Part shown: piece by piece, positions 1 to 11,400 of the stretch | Layout of the letters: each line of letters begins with the position of its first letter | Numbering within the stretch: position 1 is the stretch's first letter | NCBI GenBank assembly: GCA_018398575.1 | Contig: JAGTXZ010000014.1 | Span: 930,001-994,000 of the forward strand | DNA length: 64,000 nucleotides | Source: Ampelomyces quisqualis | Taxonomy: Eukaryota; Ascomycota; Dothideomycetes; Pleosporales; Phaeosphaeriaceae | Direction of reading: 5' to 3' | Notes under the pieces: generated by a model | The model's input: only the letters and a program-made list of their open reading frames with translations | What the model was told of the DNA's origin: nothing | The model's database searches: none | Position numbers and translations under genes: made by a program

Positions 1-423
1 CACTCCACGCCCTGGCGCTCTCACCTCATCTACCCCGAAATCTCCGCTTGGGCCCTAACGTGCGAACCACCCCTCGACATCCCGCTATCGCAACGATCAA
101 CGTACCTCGATGAAGCAGATGAATTCTACATCAACCCCGGCCCGGCATCTTGGCTCAGAGATAATATGCAGTCGCTCGATACCATCAGCTCTGGCGGCTC
201 AAGGTCTGCCCGCTACTGGGTGGCGCGGGATCCAAAGTACAAGGCAAAGTATCGGCGTGAGTGGCCGCAGAATTTGGTCTTTTTTGAGCAGCTGGAAGAT
301 GGGCTCAAGGAGGTGTTGCGTGGCACGAGGTATAGGGAGTGTTGGAGGGGGTTTAATAGTCATTTTCATCATGATTGGAGGAGGGTGGGGGATGTGCTTG
401 TTTGGTGTTTGGATGGGATGTGA
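1..423 (+). CDS. GPI10: GPI mannosyltransferase 3 (GPI10/PIG-B), C-terminal part only
   Basis: The frame is open from base 1 to the TGA at 421-423 and gives the last 140 residues of a protein whose start lies outside the window. Early residues read HSTPWRSH, then a CEPP and a YLDEADEFY segment followed by NPG..WL. This matches what I know of the luminal C-terminal tail of PIG-B/Gpi10 (a CHSTP block and a YLDEADVFYLNP block in the human protein). The family is an ER multispanning dolichol-phosphate-mannose-dependent mannosyltransferase that adds the third mannose of the GPI anchor. The tail ends with a HDDW-like motif (HHDWRRVGDVLVWC). No membrane segment is visible here because those lie upstream. 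Assignment rests on these two motif blocks; the related Alg9/Alg12 family members are a less likely alternative. Confidence 0.8.
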   Translation, partial: HSTPWRSHLIYPEISAWALTCEPPLDIPLSQRSTYLDEADEFYINPGPASWLRDNMQSLDTISSGGSRSARYWVARDPKYKAKYRREWPQNLVFFEQLEDGLKEVLRGTRYRECWRGFNSHFHHDWRRVGDVLVWCLDGM

Positions 424-600
424 AGGGTTTGCGCGTCTTGTGCGACGCACATGGAGAGTGGGTGGAGTATATCTAGAATGGGTACTGTGATAATTCGGGT
501 ATGCACTGCTTTGTACAATTGTAGCTCACAAGTCATGTTGGACACGGCAAGCTAGATCAAACTTTGCATCGTTACTATGTGAGCCTGAGCATGCGCATGC

Positions 601-1884
601 TCAAAAAAGCGCTTTCGACGCAACGCTCAACAACCACGCTGCGTCCTGCCACCCCCCCGCGTCATCCATCTGTCCCGGCCCGTCCCCCGTCCCAGCCCTA
701 CTCCCCGCCTCACTCCCCTTCACCGCTGCCGCCGCAACAATCGCTTCGCGCTCCATCTTCCTCCTCTTACCGTCCACCTCTCTCCTCAACCGCAGTTCCT
801 CACGCGTCATATTCTGCGGCAACAAAAACGCCCCACCGCCGTCGTCGTCGTCATCGTCGTAATCACTACCCGACGCCTCGCCATCTTCGTCGACAGAAAA
901 CAACGACCACCCAATCATCCTGTCCAACCACGACCCCAGCCCGAGTCCGCGCTCGCGCGCCAAGCGCGCAATTTCCTCTTCGTCGCCGTCCGATTCGTCG
1001 TGCGCCTCGACGAAATCTGGTTCGAGGAACGCGTCGTCCATGTACGGGAGCTGCATGTCGATACTGGCCCTGCGCGCGGAGAGGGGGCTTGTCGGTGCGA
1101 GGTCGGCGCGACTGTGTACGCGGGAGCCGCGGCGGGACGGGTGGGCGCTGTGTACGCGGGAGGCGACGCGGGAGGGATGGAGAGACTGTGTGCGCGGGGT
1201 GCGGGGCGAGAAGGTGGGTATGTGTATGTCGTTACGGGCGGCAGTGCTGAGGTGTGAGCCGGATAGGAGGGTCATGTGCGTTGTGTCGGCGCTGGGGTCG
1301 GGGTCATCGTGCTGCACTAGGGATGTGGAGGATTCGCGGCGGACGAGCCAGCCTTGGCCTTTGGAGTCGCGCGTTGAGCCGGCGATGGCGAGGCCGGCAC
1401 GGTGCCACCATTCGTCGTCTGCTGAGCTGGTGTGGTGGCGTGCAAGAGGCATGCGCAGGGGAAGTGGTGCCGTGGCTTTGCGGACGTGATGGCGTTTTGT
1501 GATGCTGGTTGGGTCGTCTACGAAGCTCACGCCCGCATGGAGTGTGCTTGTGCTTTTTGCTTTGGGGATGTCGCCCACATCTTTTATGGGGTTTTCGGAG
1601 CTGAGAAAGTATCCGTCGTAGGCGTAGATGGGCTTTGTGAGGTGTCGTCCCCTGCCATTGCGGCTGTTGCTACGTGATTGGCTGAGACTGAGTATACCGG
1701 GTGTTGTAGGGGCAGACTTTTGCGCTATATAAGACGTTCGCGAGGTACGGGCGGTAGGTTCATCTGGTGAGGGTGGAGCGCTGGCATCGAGGGGATACTT
1801 GGCGCTGAGGGGCGCGAGGGAAAGGTTGTGGAGATTTGGGTAGGATCGGCGGGAGCGCGAAGGTGTACGCGAACCTTCGGTCAT
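601..1884 (-). CDS. Fungal-specific protein of unknown function (DUF3984-like)
   Basis: A single open frame of 427 residues starts at the ATG at 1884 (MTEGSRTPSRSRRSYPNL). The frame is open further upstream but without an ATG. The protein is hydrophilic and Ser/Arg/Pro-rich, with a PNLHNLSLAPLSAKYPL N-terminal block, a central DDEWWHRAGLAIA and KGQGWLVRRESSTSLV block, an acidic run (YDDDDDDGG) and a REELRLRREVDGKRRKMERE basic segment that could form a short helix. This pattern recalls the fungal DUF3984 family, whose function I do not know. No signal peptide or membrane segment is visible. It is divergent to the phosphatase gene at 3594, with a 1.6-kb gap between them. A shadow frame on the plus strand (564-1250) is Arg/Pro-rich low complexity and was not called. 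Confidence 0.7.
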   Translation of the reverse strand: MTEGSRTPSRSRRSYPNLHNLSLAPLSAKYPLDASAPPSPDEPTARTSRTSYIAQKSAPTTPGILSLSQSRSNSRNGRGRHLTKPIYAYDGYFLSSENPIKDVGDIPKAKSTSTLHAGVSFVDDPTSITKRHHVRKATAPLPLRMPLARHHTSSADDEWWHRAGLAIAGSTRDSKGQGWLVRRESSTSLVQHDDPDPSADTTHMTLLSGSHLSTAARNDIHIPTFSPRTPRTQSLHPSRVASRVHSAHPSRRGSRVHSRADLAPTSPLSARRASIDMQLPYMDDAFLEPDFVEAHDESDGDEEEIARLARERGLGLGSWLDRMIGWSLFSVDEDGEASGSDYDDDDDDGGGAFLLPQNMTREELRLRREVDGKRRKMEREAIVAAAAVKGSEAGSRAGTGDGPGQMDDAGGWQDAAWLLSVASKALF

Positions 1885-3475
1885 CTTCTCTGTGAGATGA
1901 GAAGATGTTGGTGGCAGAAATCGGGCTTCTGGTCCCAGGGTCTGGTGTTGTGATCGAAGGTGGAGTGGCCGAGGCAAACAAGAGGTCCCTGGCTTGGGCT
2001 CTGGGGAAGCATGAACGTGGTTAGCGGGCGATGACTAAGTAGCTTTTTCACGTGAAGGTGGAGAGACACGAAAACCTCACTTTGTAACCTTGAAGTATTC
2101 TACAGAATCTGCTGTGTCGCTATGGATGGTATGATGCCGAAGAACATTTAGATCGAGAGGCTGTGACAGAGTAAATGGAACATTCGCGCGTCATATTTAG
2201 CAAATCCAAGTGACACTGAAAGTACCAAATTCTCATCACTGAGCGCCACGAGCATACCTAGACTTGAGATGCGGCCTGCGTGGAGTTTCTGTCAGCTGAC
2301 TCTGACAGTTCTCTTCATAACACCTAGAGCGCAAGCAGTTTTCCGATCTTCGAGCTTGACGTTTTCTGCCGCCTTGCTAACGACTTCAAGCCAGCGAGTA
2401 TGACGGCAAGTGCCATTGTCCGGCACTTTTCAGACGAGACGGAGCAAGCCCAGCGCCGACGATGCTAACACTCCGATCATGTGAGAAAGCAGGCCGGATT
2501 GGCCCCTTCGCCTGGACTGGGACCGAGACAGTGTTGAGACACGGCGCTGGATTCGTGACCACACCATGCCACAGCGGGGTCGTCAAAGACGAGGTAGCTC
2601 GATAAATCCGAGTGCCTTTGTGTCGTGTGCGCGAGGCGCTGTTATGTGTCTTTTGTTTGTTCTCAGTCACAGGGCTGCACGTTGCAAACGCTTTGTATGA
2701 ATGTACATAAGGTCTAGTAATGCGCGGGTTCCTGCACGTTTTAGACCAATAACGCACCTTTGCACATGACGTACCTTTCGGCAAGAACCCGCGTCCTATT
2801 TAGGTAAGCGCGTCAGGTTTCTGGGGCGTCCACAGTGAACGGCAGGCGAGCCGGAACCTAGAACCACCCACGCACCCACCCTTCCACAACACGCCGCCCA
2901 CTGCATATAGTCTTCCCACAACCCCGACCTTGCCGTAACACGGTCAGCAGTCTCTCTCGCTACCATCGACCACCTCACCTCGCGCTGCGCACACACAACC
3001 ACGTTGCGGATTTTGTGGACGCTTCCTCACCAACATTGCTCCACCAAAATGAATCTTGCCTCTTCGCAAAACCGCAAGAAGCTGTCAACATGTCTTCTTT
3101 AACGCACCCGTAACTGCGAAGTAAGCATTCGCGTGTTTCATTGTTTCCTCGATTGCCCAACTCTACAATTCGACTAAGCAAGACGTTTTGGGCCCAGGTG
3201 TTCCAGGGGGCCATTCACGCAACCATGGAACGCGTCTCGCGACCAGAAAATTCGTCTTGAAAAACACACACCAAAAAAATAAGAACATGGCTCTCTGAAT
3301 TCCACTGACCTTCAAAAGGCAGCCCGCTGCCGGCTTCCACTTGCCCTTCGTCAACCCTCACCACACCCTCTACCACACCACACACCGCGTGCCCTGGACT
3401 TCTCCAAGCAACGCACGACCTTGCGTTTAGCAAACATAACACTTTCCGGTATCCTTTAAGGATATCCGGTGCTAG
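1885..3475. other. Divergent intergenic region
   Basis: About 1.6 kb lies between two genes transcribed away from each other. The open frames here (for example 2386-2784 minus and 3215-3670 minus) have low-complexity or unconvincing composition and overlap in several frames, so none is called. The stretch from about 2800 to 3475 is CT-rich on the plus strand (runs of cacc and ctc), as is common for the 5' leader of a fungal gene, and it leads into the phosphatase gene. Confidence 0.5.
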
Positions 3476-3593
3476 GTACGTGGCACTTGCTACTCCAATA
3501 CATATTGTCTGACCTTGTTGTGTAGGCGTGCATACCACCCGTGCAAGAAGCGCTTCGCCAGATTCACGAACATCCACAGCAAACAGTTTCGCA

Positions 3594-4439
3594 ATGTCTT
3601 CCAATATGGCTTTCACGATGGAGGAGCTGGCAGCCACCCTCAAGCCGTGCATCGAGGAAGACGCGCGCATCGAAGAGGCTCAGATCGAATTGATCCGCGA
3701 ATACCTCGAATCTCTCGACCTGCCAGGAAGTGAGCAGCTCATCAACCATGCGGCGACTACAAGCCACGAAGATCTCCCGCACGACCACGAGTGCGGCATC
3801 AAGTGCATGATTGAGTCGCGAGGCACTGTCACTCCTGCTTCCTCTGTTCGCTCAGCATCCGAGCGCTTCCATCCATACATACCCCCCGCCAACTACGGAG
3901 CTGTCTTACCTGGTATCATCTACCGTAGCAGCTATCCCGAGGCGAAGAACTACGAGTTTATCAAGGATCTCAAAATCAAGAGCATCCTTACTCTAGTTCC
4001 GGAGTCAATTTCATCGGAATATCAGAACTTCATGGACAAGGCTGGCATCCAGCACTTCCAGGTCCACATCAAAGCGAACAAAGGCGAGGTTCGCGTCGAG
4101 TCTTGTGAGATGTCGCGTGCTTTGCGCCTCATTCTGGACCGCACCAATCACCCCATCCTCATCCACTGCAACAAGGGCAAGCACCGCACCGGATGCACCG
4201 TTGCCTGCTTCAGGCGCATTCTTGGCATGGAGTTTAACGCCATCGTCGACGAGTACCACACCTACGCCGGTGTCAAAGCTCGCTTCATGGACGAAGTGTT
4301 CTTCGAGAACTTCGACCTCAACCCTGTCATGTGGATGGCTCGTCAAGAAGGCTGGGTGGCGCCCGAGATTGCTATCGCTCCGCCATCTCCACCTGTCTCC
4401 ACGAAATCTTCATTACTCACCGTGAAGACGCCTGCTTAG
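3594..4439 (+). CDS. siw14: Siw14/PFA-DSP-type tyrosine (inositol pyrophosphate) phosphatase
   Basis: The product is 281 residues from the ATG at 3594 (MSSNMAFTMEEL). The open frame extends upstream to 3528, but without an ATG. A good 50-nt intron candidate in the 5' leader (donor GTACGT at 3476, acceptor TAG at 3525) supports a transcript that reaches this ATG. The phosphatase domain begins near residue 100 (ERFHPYIPPANYGAVLPGIIYRS, read in two blocks), which is the usual entry of the PFA-DSP family. It holds the signature HCNKGKHRTG with nucleophile Cys192 and Arg198 (CX5R). The lysine-rich loop (KGKHR) is typical of Siw14 and Oca-type enzymes, which cleave the 5-beta phosphate of inositol pyrophosphates; action on phosphotyrosine is the older annotation. 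The N-terminal ~95 residues are a lineage-specific extension. The C-terminal tail is Pro/Ser-rich. Confidence 0.85.
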   Translation: MSSNMAFTMEELAATLKPCIEEDARIEEAQIELIREYLESLDLPGSEQLINHAATTSHEDLPHDHECGIKCMIESRGTVTPASSVRSASERFHPYIPPANYGAVLPGIIYRSSYPEAKNYEFIKDLKIKSILTLVPESISSEYQNFMDKAGIQHFQVHIKANKGEVRVESCEMSRALRLILDRTNHPILIHCNKGKHRTGCTVACFRRILGMEFNAIVDEYHTYAGVKARFMDEVFFENFDLNPVMWMARQEGWVAPEIAIAPPSPPVSTKSSLLTVKTPA

Positions 4440-5199
4440 GTCTTTTTTCTCATCTGCATCTGCGAGGAGTTATCATGGGATATGGGCAGCAACTGCTGGG
4501 AAGCGGCATACAATCACGACTTTATAACGGCGTACAGGGCATTAACAACTCAAATGGGACCAACAGTGGATACAGGAGCACGGCGCTCAATGGACATTGT
4601 ACCCGGTAGGGTGCATGGGAGGAGATCTGTTGTTTCTCTCACCCACGGTTGTGTGCGGGTCTTTTCTTATTTCGATTATGCATCATTCATGGGGGGTCAT
4701 GCTTCCAGATATCGCATTTCTAGCGACGGCTTCGAGCTACGAGCGAGGCTTTGCAACCGAGAGTATTAATACAAGCATCGTACACTGCTTCCCTCATCCT
4801 CGCTGAACATGACTTGCTTGTTCATGACAACTGTTTCACGACATCAGTGCGTAAAGAGATCTGCATCACATCGGTGGTTTTGGCTTTCGTACCTGCATCA
4901 GGCGTATTCCAAATTCCCGGGCTGAGCTGTAAGAATGATCTCACCGAGTCAGCCTTGGAACAGCCGCCTCACGCAGGTCTCGTCTTTAGGATGAGCCGAT
5001 GCGCTTGCCTCATGCAAATGTTTGGCTTTTGCCGATAGATCCAGGCTTTGTTCGCATGTGCGCTCCCGCGACTATCCAAGCTGTTGAGACATGGCAAAGG
5101 ACAAGGAAAAGTGCCACCATAGCGTAGCCAAGTGCGCGCTTGAAGAGTTCATTTCAATATCTGTGGGTATCATAATATACAAAAAAGCAACCCCCAGCA
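4440..5199. other. Intergenic, 3' flanks of converging genes
   Basis: This is the space between the 3' end of the phosphatase gene and the 3' end of the transcription-factor remnant, which converge. Short open frames are present in all directions, but none has recognisable motifs. I see no RNA gene and no repeat here. Confidence 0.4.
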
Positions 5200-6783
5200 T
5201 CAACTACATATGCTTCTCTTCTCATTTCGGGACCCCAACACCACCGCCCCGCTATCAAACTGCTCATGACCCTGCCCAACAACCTCCCGTCCCTGGCCCA
5301 AAAATCTAGTAAGGAGATACCTCGACACCTCCCTCGGCCACTCCACATGCCTCCTTAACCGGCCTGGCACAGTAACATATACGCCCTCGTTCCACGCGGG
5401 CACACACGTCGGCGCATCCACGCCGTGAACCCCCACGCGCTCGAGATACAATATCGGCGTGAGAAGTGTCTGGATGGCAATGAAGTCTGCTAGCAAGATT
5501 TGCGCGACGACATTGTCGGCGTGGATGAAGGCTTGAAAGTCGTCGTGGGTCCATTGCGAGGGCAGGTTGTACAGGTGCACGAAGGTGGTGTATGTTTTGA
5601 CGGGGAGCGAGTATGTGTTTTCGAAGATGAGGAGGAGGGTTTCTTGGTACGCGTGTTCGCAGGCGGACATGGGGAGGCTGTTGAGTGCGTGGAGGGAGAG
5701 GGCTGCGAGGTTGAGGTCGGTGGGGTTGATGTTGTTGTGGTTGGCGGTGCCGATGCGGTTGCGCATTTTTTGGAGGTGTCTGTCTTCTCGGAATGTCTGG
5801 TCTTGTTAGAAGATGTACCTTTGGTGTGGCAAAAGGGGGCATGTAAACGTGGAACGCTGAGTCGGACCCCAGTGATGCTTCATCGCCCGCAATGAGGTTG
5901 CATCCTTTGATCATGGTTAAGAACCTGCGATATTCGTCATCAATGTATTTTTCCTCCGTGAATGCGCTCTGGTGGTCACGTACTCTGCCAATCCGTCCTG
6001 TAGGTGGCTCGACTGAAAGGCGAGTGTCAAAGCAGCAGCCATCCTGGCATCTCGCTCGACTCCCGCCTTTGGTGGGAATGAAATAGCATCGTTGAGCGAC
6101 TTTACCGCAAGGATGCGGTGTTGGATGGCCTGTTCTGCAACACTAGACGTCGATACCGCATCTAGGTGTGATGCAGTCAGCGCAAGAACGGAATGTATTA
6201 GGTATTCGTACTACCAAATATTAGCTTTCCACCATTCTCATATGTTATCGAATCTAGGCCGAGGGGTTTTGACCAAACATGAATTTTCAAGGAGGATTCA
6301 TGAGTATTAAGCAAAAGGCCATACGTTGTGGGCAAATCTCGGTATTACAGTTACCCATATATTGTCCGCACCGACAGGGAGATGTGGATATTCCGTGATT
6401 AGAAAGTGATGGAAGAGGCGCATGTCCCCCGCATTTTATCACCGTCAGACTAAACATAAGCTGAGGGTGAACCTAAGGGTACTTGAAAAAATGCCTGGCG
6501 TGGATCGCAGATTGGCTACCTCTCGCGGATTTGGAGAACTAAGTGATCTTTGCGTTGCCTGAAGGATACTTGCTGGATACTCGCGTTACAAAAATGCTTT
6601 GAGGCAGTGCTTGCAATCCTTCTACTGTTAGAGGAGTGAAGTATTCTTGCGTATTCAGAATGTGTCCTCCCCCGGATGTCTCTCACTGTACTTGATTCTT
6701 CACCTTTTGCAGCCGAAGCACCCGCGACGCGACTTCGTGTGGCCTTTCCTCGGTATGGGCTTGCGAGACAGTGGTGTAGTGCT
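5200..6783 (-). pseudogene. Zn2Cys6 transcription factor (Upc2-like sterol-regulatory type), 3' part cut off by the giant element
   Basis: Reading leftwards from the element edge, the frame gives SRKPIPRKGHTKSRRGCFGCKR, the start of a Zn2Cys6 cluster (about 6716-6780). The cluster then decays: an in-frame TGA follows CKR, the next block reads RIKYSERHP with Tyr where the third Cys is expected, and further stops appear before 6424. Downstream exons look sound: MRLFHHFLITEYPHLP from 6423, then an intron (GTATGG...TAG) into YEYLIHSVLALTASHLDAVS, an intron (GTACGTGACC...CGCAG) joining GLAE to FLTMIKGC, and a further probable intron joining DSAFH to TFREDRHLQKM. The last exon ends at the TAA/TGA of the frame at 5200. 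These blocks are the Fungal_trans_2-type middle region of Upc2-like factors. The 5' tip of the gene lies across the element at 44272-44403. I infer that the gene is dead. A shorter product starting at 6423 without the DNA-binding domain is possible. Confidence 0.8.
6781..6783. repeat. Left copy of 3-bp target-site duplication (GCT)
   Basis: GCT here and GCT at 44272-44274 flank the large element. Three bp is the usual duplication length for EnSpm/CACTA elements. The left copy is separated from the terminal CACTG by two extra bases (CT, 6784-6785). The assignment is supported because collapsing the two GCT copies into one restores an open frame through the split transcription-factor gene. Confidence 0.6.
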
Positions 6784-6785
6784 CT

Positions 6786-6820
6786 CACTGGGGTACAAAT
6801 GCGGTGTTAAATACCCAGCG
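6786..6820 (+). repeat. Left terminal inverted repeat of the giant element
   Basis: The first 35 bases from CACTG match the reverse complement of 44237-44271, with differences only at positions 6 (G/C), 15 (T/C) and 32 (A/C). Just inside, the segment at about 6819-6839 is itself a palindrome (GCGGTGT...ACACCGC). Further TTACAC and ATTTACAC copies follow up to about 6915. The terminus still has CCG, CGG and TCA sites that are lost further in. Confidence 0.85.
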
Positions 6821-8109
6821 CGGTGTTAATATACACCGCAGTATCGTGTAAATTCACTCCTTTACACCGCACGTAGGGGATATTTACACAGCTCTAGTGT
6901 ATATTACACTGTCGCAGTGTTTTTTTGCCTGTCTAATCTTACAGTATATTATTTTATGTTTTGTTAAAATATATATAAACTATGTATTATGCAAAATTAA
7001 TAAAAATTCTGCTATTATACGCCCTAACTAGTACATTATTTAAGCTAAGCAAATAGTACTTGCTAATGCTGCTTACTATATAAGACATAGGTAAATATTA
7101 ATATAGTTAAGCACAAAATTTTAAAAGCTATTAGGTTTTTAACTAGAAATATATTTAAAGTTAAGCTAATTAATCTTTTTTTAATCTAATTTAACCTGTT
7201 ATTATAACCTGTAAGTAGTTTTTTATAATAGTATTTGCTATAGTACTCTAAGCTTTTAGTAGATTAGAGATGTAAAGGTAAAGTTAATTATTTGTTTAAA
7301 CTAACACTTATTACCTTTATAGCTATCTAAAACTAATTCTCTATAATAGTAAATATTCTTATTAATAACTATAGCAGTTACTTATTAGTTAAACTGTGTT
7401 AATAGGCTTTACTAAGTACCTACTACTTATTACTAAAACTCTTAGAGGTTTGTGTTTAAGATAGTGTTAGTAAATACACTATAACTAAGTAGCCTTAGTT
7501 AGAAGTAGTAGACGTAGCAGGCGTTATAGCCTGCTAAGTCTTTAGTAATCTTAATAACTACTGCCCTCTATTAGGTAAGAAAGACTAGAAATAAGATCTA
7601 GATATATGCCTAAAGATACTATTAAATTAAGATTAGTTAACAAAGTTATAAGCACTTATAGCCTATTAAAAGTTATTACGCGTGTAAGCTTAAGGCGCTG
7701 CGTAACTTTATAGCTGTATAGGTTTAAATCTCTCTTATATCTTTTATAGTGTAGTAGCTTAGGTTTTATAATTAGCTCTATACTTTTATAGCTATTACGC
7801 AGATAGTTGCTCTTAGAGAGCTTAAGATACTGCGTAATTTTGTAGCTATATATAATTAAAGCACTCTTGTTAGTTAAGTACTAGATCTCTATTAGGACTT
7901 ATATGCTGTTTATACTAGAGTTTCTATTACCTAGCTACTTTTTAACTATAAGAACTTTCTTTAATCTATTATATTTAATAAAGGTAGTTGTTGTAAATAT
8001 TGTGCTAATAGCTACTAGAACAAAATATAGTACTTTGTTACTCTTCTTTACCTAATAGAGTCTATCTTAGTTTCTATAAGCTATTAAATTCTAGTGTATA
8101 TAAACAACC

Positions 8110-8400
8110 TAAATAAAAGTAGTTATATAAGAGGTTAAGAAAAAGTATATAGTAGGCAGGCACTAGTTAAGATAAAAATTACTAGCCTATATAAGAACTT
8201 TCTTTAATTCTTTATACTTTATAAAAGTATAATTTAGATAAAAGTAGTTATACAAGAGGTTAAGAAAAAGTATATAGTAGGTAGAAGAAAGTAGTTGTAC
8301 AAGAGGTTAAAGAAAAGTATATAGTAGGCAGGCACTAGGTAAAATAGAAATTGCTTACTTACGTAAGAACTTTCTTTAATTCTTTGCACCTAATAATAGT
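8110..8400. repeat. Degenerate tandem/dispersed repeat
   Basis: A unit containing AAAGTAGTTATA, AAGAGGTTAAG and AAAGTATATAGTAGG occurs three times (near 8117, 8241 and 8290). The first and third copies are followed by GGCAGGCACTAG and then by a TAAGAACTTTCTTTAATTC block. It looks like a duplicated piece of an older element. No coding content is seen. Confidence 0.6.
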
Positions 8401-11400
8401 AATTGTTATTGTACATGTTATTCTAATATTAATTAAACTTATAGTAACTTGTTATTCTTCTTTATAAATAGAGAACTATCTTATTTCTTATAAGTTATTA
8501 GATTCTAGTGTAAATAAATAAACTAGAAAAAAGCAGTTGTAGTTAATAGAGGAACATTAATAGCAGTATAAAGAGTAGTTTATATATTATAGTAGGCAGA
8601 GCGTTAAAAGAGTAAGAAACCTTGTAATTAAGGCGCTATATTACTGTTTAAGCTATTTTTATAAAATTTCTTTAGTTAAGAGTATTATCTCTATTCTCTA
8701 AAGTATTACAATTCTCTTACTAGTTGTTAGCTTGTCTTTAGATACAGATTATTATACCTGCCTTGTTATTAAAGTAGATAATAATATTACTAGTCTTAGT
8801 ATTATGTGTAGTATTGCCTCTTTACCTAATAATAGTTACAAAAGCAGTATAAGCTATATTACCTTAGCGCTCTAGGTATAGCTAGAAGGTAGTAATTAAA
8901 CAGCGTATTTATTAGAGTTGTCTTACTAACTCTTTACTAACCTAGTACTACTAAATATGTTACTGTTACATTTAAGAGTTACTTTGCAGCTTTAGTAGTG
9001 TTAATAAGATCTTTAATACTCTTATTAAGGTAAGTGTAATACTTAAGGCAAGTTTTAAATATACTATATAGTTTGCTGTTAGATTCTTAGAAAGCTAGAT
9101 ACTTAAGTTAGGGTTAGAGATTATTATATAAGAGTTATTTACTAGTTTTAAATGTCTTACTACTGTTTAAGTTGTTGTCTTAAAGTGCCTTTAGTTAGTT
9201 TCTTATACAAGAATAGTGCTACTAAGAAGAGAGTAGCAAGTTCTAACAAGCAAGAAATTATTTACTTACGTTAAGGTTCTTACTACTATTTAAAGGTCTT
9301 TTCCTTAATATGTTGTTAGGTAAGTAGGCTAGTAGATAGGATATATAATTAGAAGCTTGCTAAGAGAGCGCACTCCTTACAAGCTTATAATTATAGCCTT
9401 TGTTATCTGCTCTAGTATAAGAAGAATAATAAATAGAAGAAGTAAGGTAGAATATATAGATTATATAGTAGAGTAAGTAGCGTGTGTACATAGGCACCTT
9501 CTTAGTTTACTTTTTGTTAAATTGTTTAGACAGGAATCTTGTATATAACTGCTACGTAGAATGTATATTACTACTACTATACTACTATACTAGTCTATCT
9601 TACTTGTTAGAGTTATCCTTGTCTAAGCTAGAAAAGCTAGAAGAAATAGTTATTGCGCAGGCTTTGCTCTTTCTCTTATTAGAGTGTTAACTTTAACTGT
9701 GTAAGCTTATAACATTATTTCTCTTATTAGATACTTCTTCTAGTTACATCTTATTAGTACTTACTTTACCTAATAGCGCTGCAGCCTTTCTTAATAAGAT
9801 ACAGCTTTGTTAGCTTAGGCAGAGTATATCCTCTTAACTATATCTAGTGCTAAGCTTATAATCTCTAGAGAGTAGAAATCTATATTACTCTTTTGCCTAA
9901 GAGTATATTACTTTTGCGTCTCTAATAGTCTATTAAGTCTTTAAGTGCAGCCTTTCTCTTCTTGCTTTATTAAGCTTAGTAAATTTGTTATATATACCCT
10001 AATAACACCTTACCTTTAGGTACTACTTAGCTATAGTAAAGAAAAGTTAAAGTATATTAAGATTCTATAATATACTCTATTTTAGCTATATCTTTGTAGG
10101 AAATATATCTATTATATGCCTTACGTTCTAGGACTTGCATATCTAAAGAATATAATAGTAGATGTTTAGTATAAGATTGTATAGTATACTCTTATTTAGT
10201 ATAATATCCTTTTCTTGTAATATAAGACTAGGCTTACTATATTGTTAAGATAGTAACAATTAAGTAACCTTGCGTTATTATAGGTCTAAGATCTCTTTAT
10301 TTATAAGAAGCTGCAGTAGTCTCTCTACTTTAGTAAGTTTCTTATTAACTACCCTTTTATAGGTTAGTAGTATAGAAGCTGTAGGTCTTTATACGTTTAG
10401 CGCAAAAGGTAGTTTATTCTTTAACAGTCTTTTCTTATTTTACCTAGGTACGCTATATATACTTTATCTGCTTAGATATTCTCTAACGTCTAAGTATATT
10501 ATAATACTATTTAATATTATAGTATATTAATATTGCTAGTAGCGTAGAATAGTTAGTTAAGTAAAGTGTTTACTTTAACTAGATAATTAATAGTTTCTAT
10601 CTAAAGTTTAAGATGCTTAAAACTAATAGTTAACTTACTCTATATTATCTAAGTTATCTACTATATGTTTACAAGGGCTACGTAGGGTTTCTGTACAATT
10701 AACGCATACTCTAATATGCTTAGTAGGAAACTCTAGTATAGATAGTATCCTCTAGCAACCTCCTACATAATATAGTAATTCTTTTAGTCTTAATGCTTAA
10801 AAGCAACAGTTGTTTAGTAGTAATAATTATACCTTATTATTATTAGAGTCTACAAACCCTACAGCAGCGTGTTTAGCCTTCTTATAGGCTGTTAGTTTTA
10901 GAATATATTTCTACGTATATAGACTATTTGCGCTTACCTTTCTCTACTTAAGCTACTGCTTTTTTTTAGTTACACTAGGTAGTCCTTAACGCCTACTTAA
11001 TTAGCTAGGCTCTATTAAAATACTAAGCTGCCTATAGCTACCTACGTGCTACGTAGTCTCTTATTGCAGTATAGTCTAGTATAGTAATTTTGTTAAATTT
11101 ACAGCTTTCTCTATATTACTATTAGATGTTACACGCTATGCGAATTGATCTCTTCTATACTCTTTCTCTATTCTTGCTTATAAAACTTTTGTATATATTT
11201 AGAGGTATTAGAATCCTTGTATAGGCAGCTACGTATACTACTAGTAATTTAAAATCCTCTAATTTTAGACGTTGTTAAGGACTACGTAGTTCTGTAATCT
11301 TTTAGGTACTATACTTAAATTAAGGAAGTTTAAATAATAGAGGTATAAGTTATAAGTTTCTTATAGTTTCTAATTATATTATTTTATTATTATCTTCTAT

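Noticed and set aside
564..1502. Plus-strand frames opposite the DUF3984-like gene
   Set aside because: Arg/Pro/Gly low-complexity shadows of the minus-strand coding sequence.
6516..6788. 90-codon minus-strand frame at the element's left edge as a gene
   Set aside because: It runs in a different frame over the decayed zinc-cluster exon (KSRRGCFGCKR) and is better explained as a shadow of the split transcription factor.
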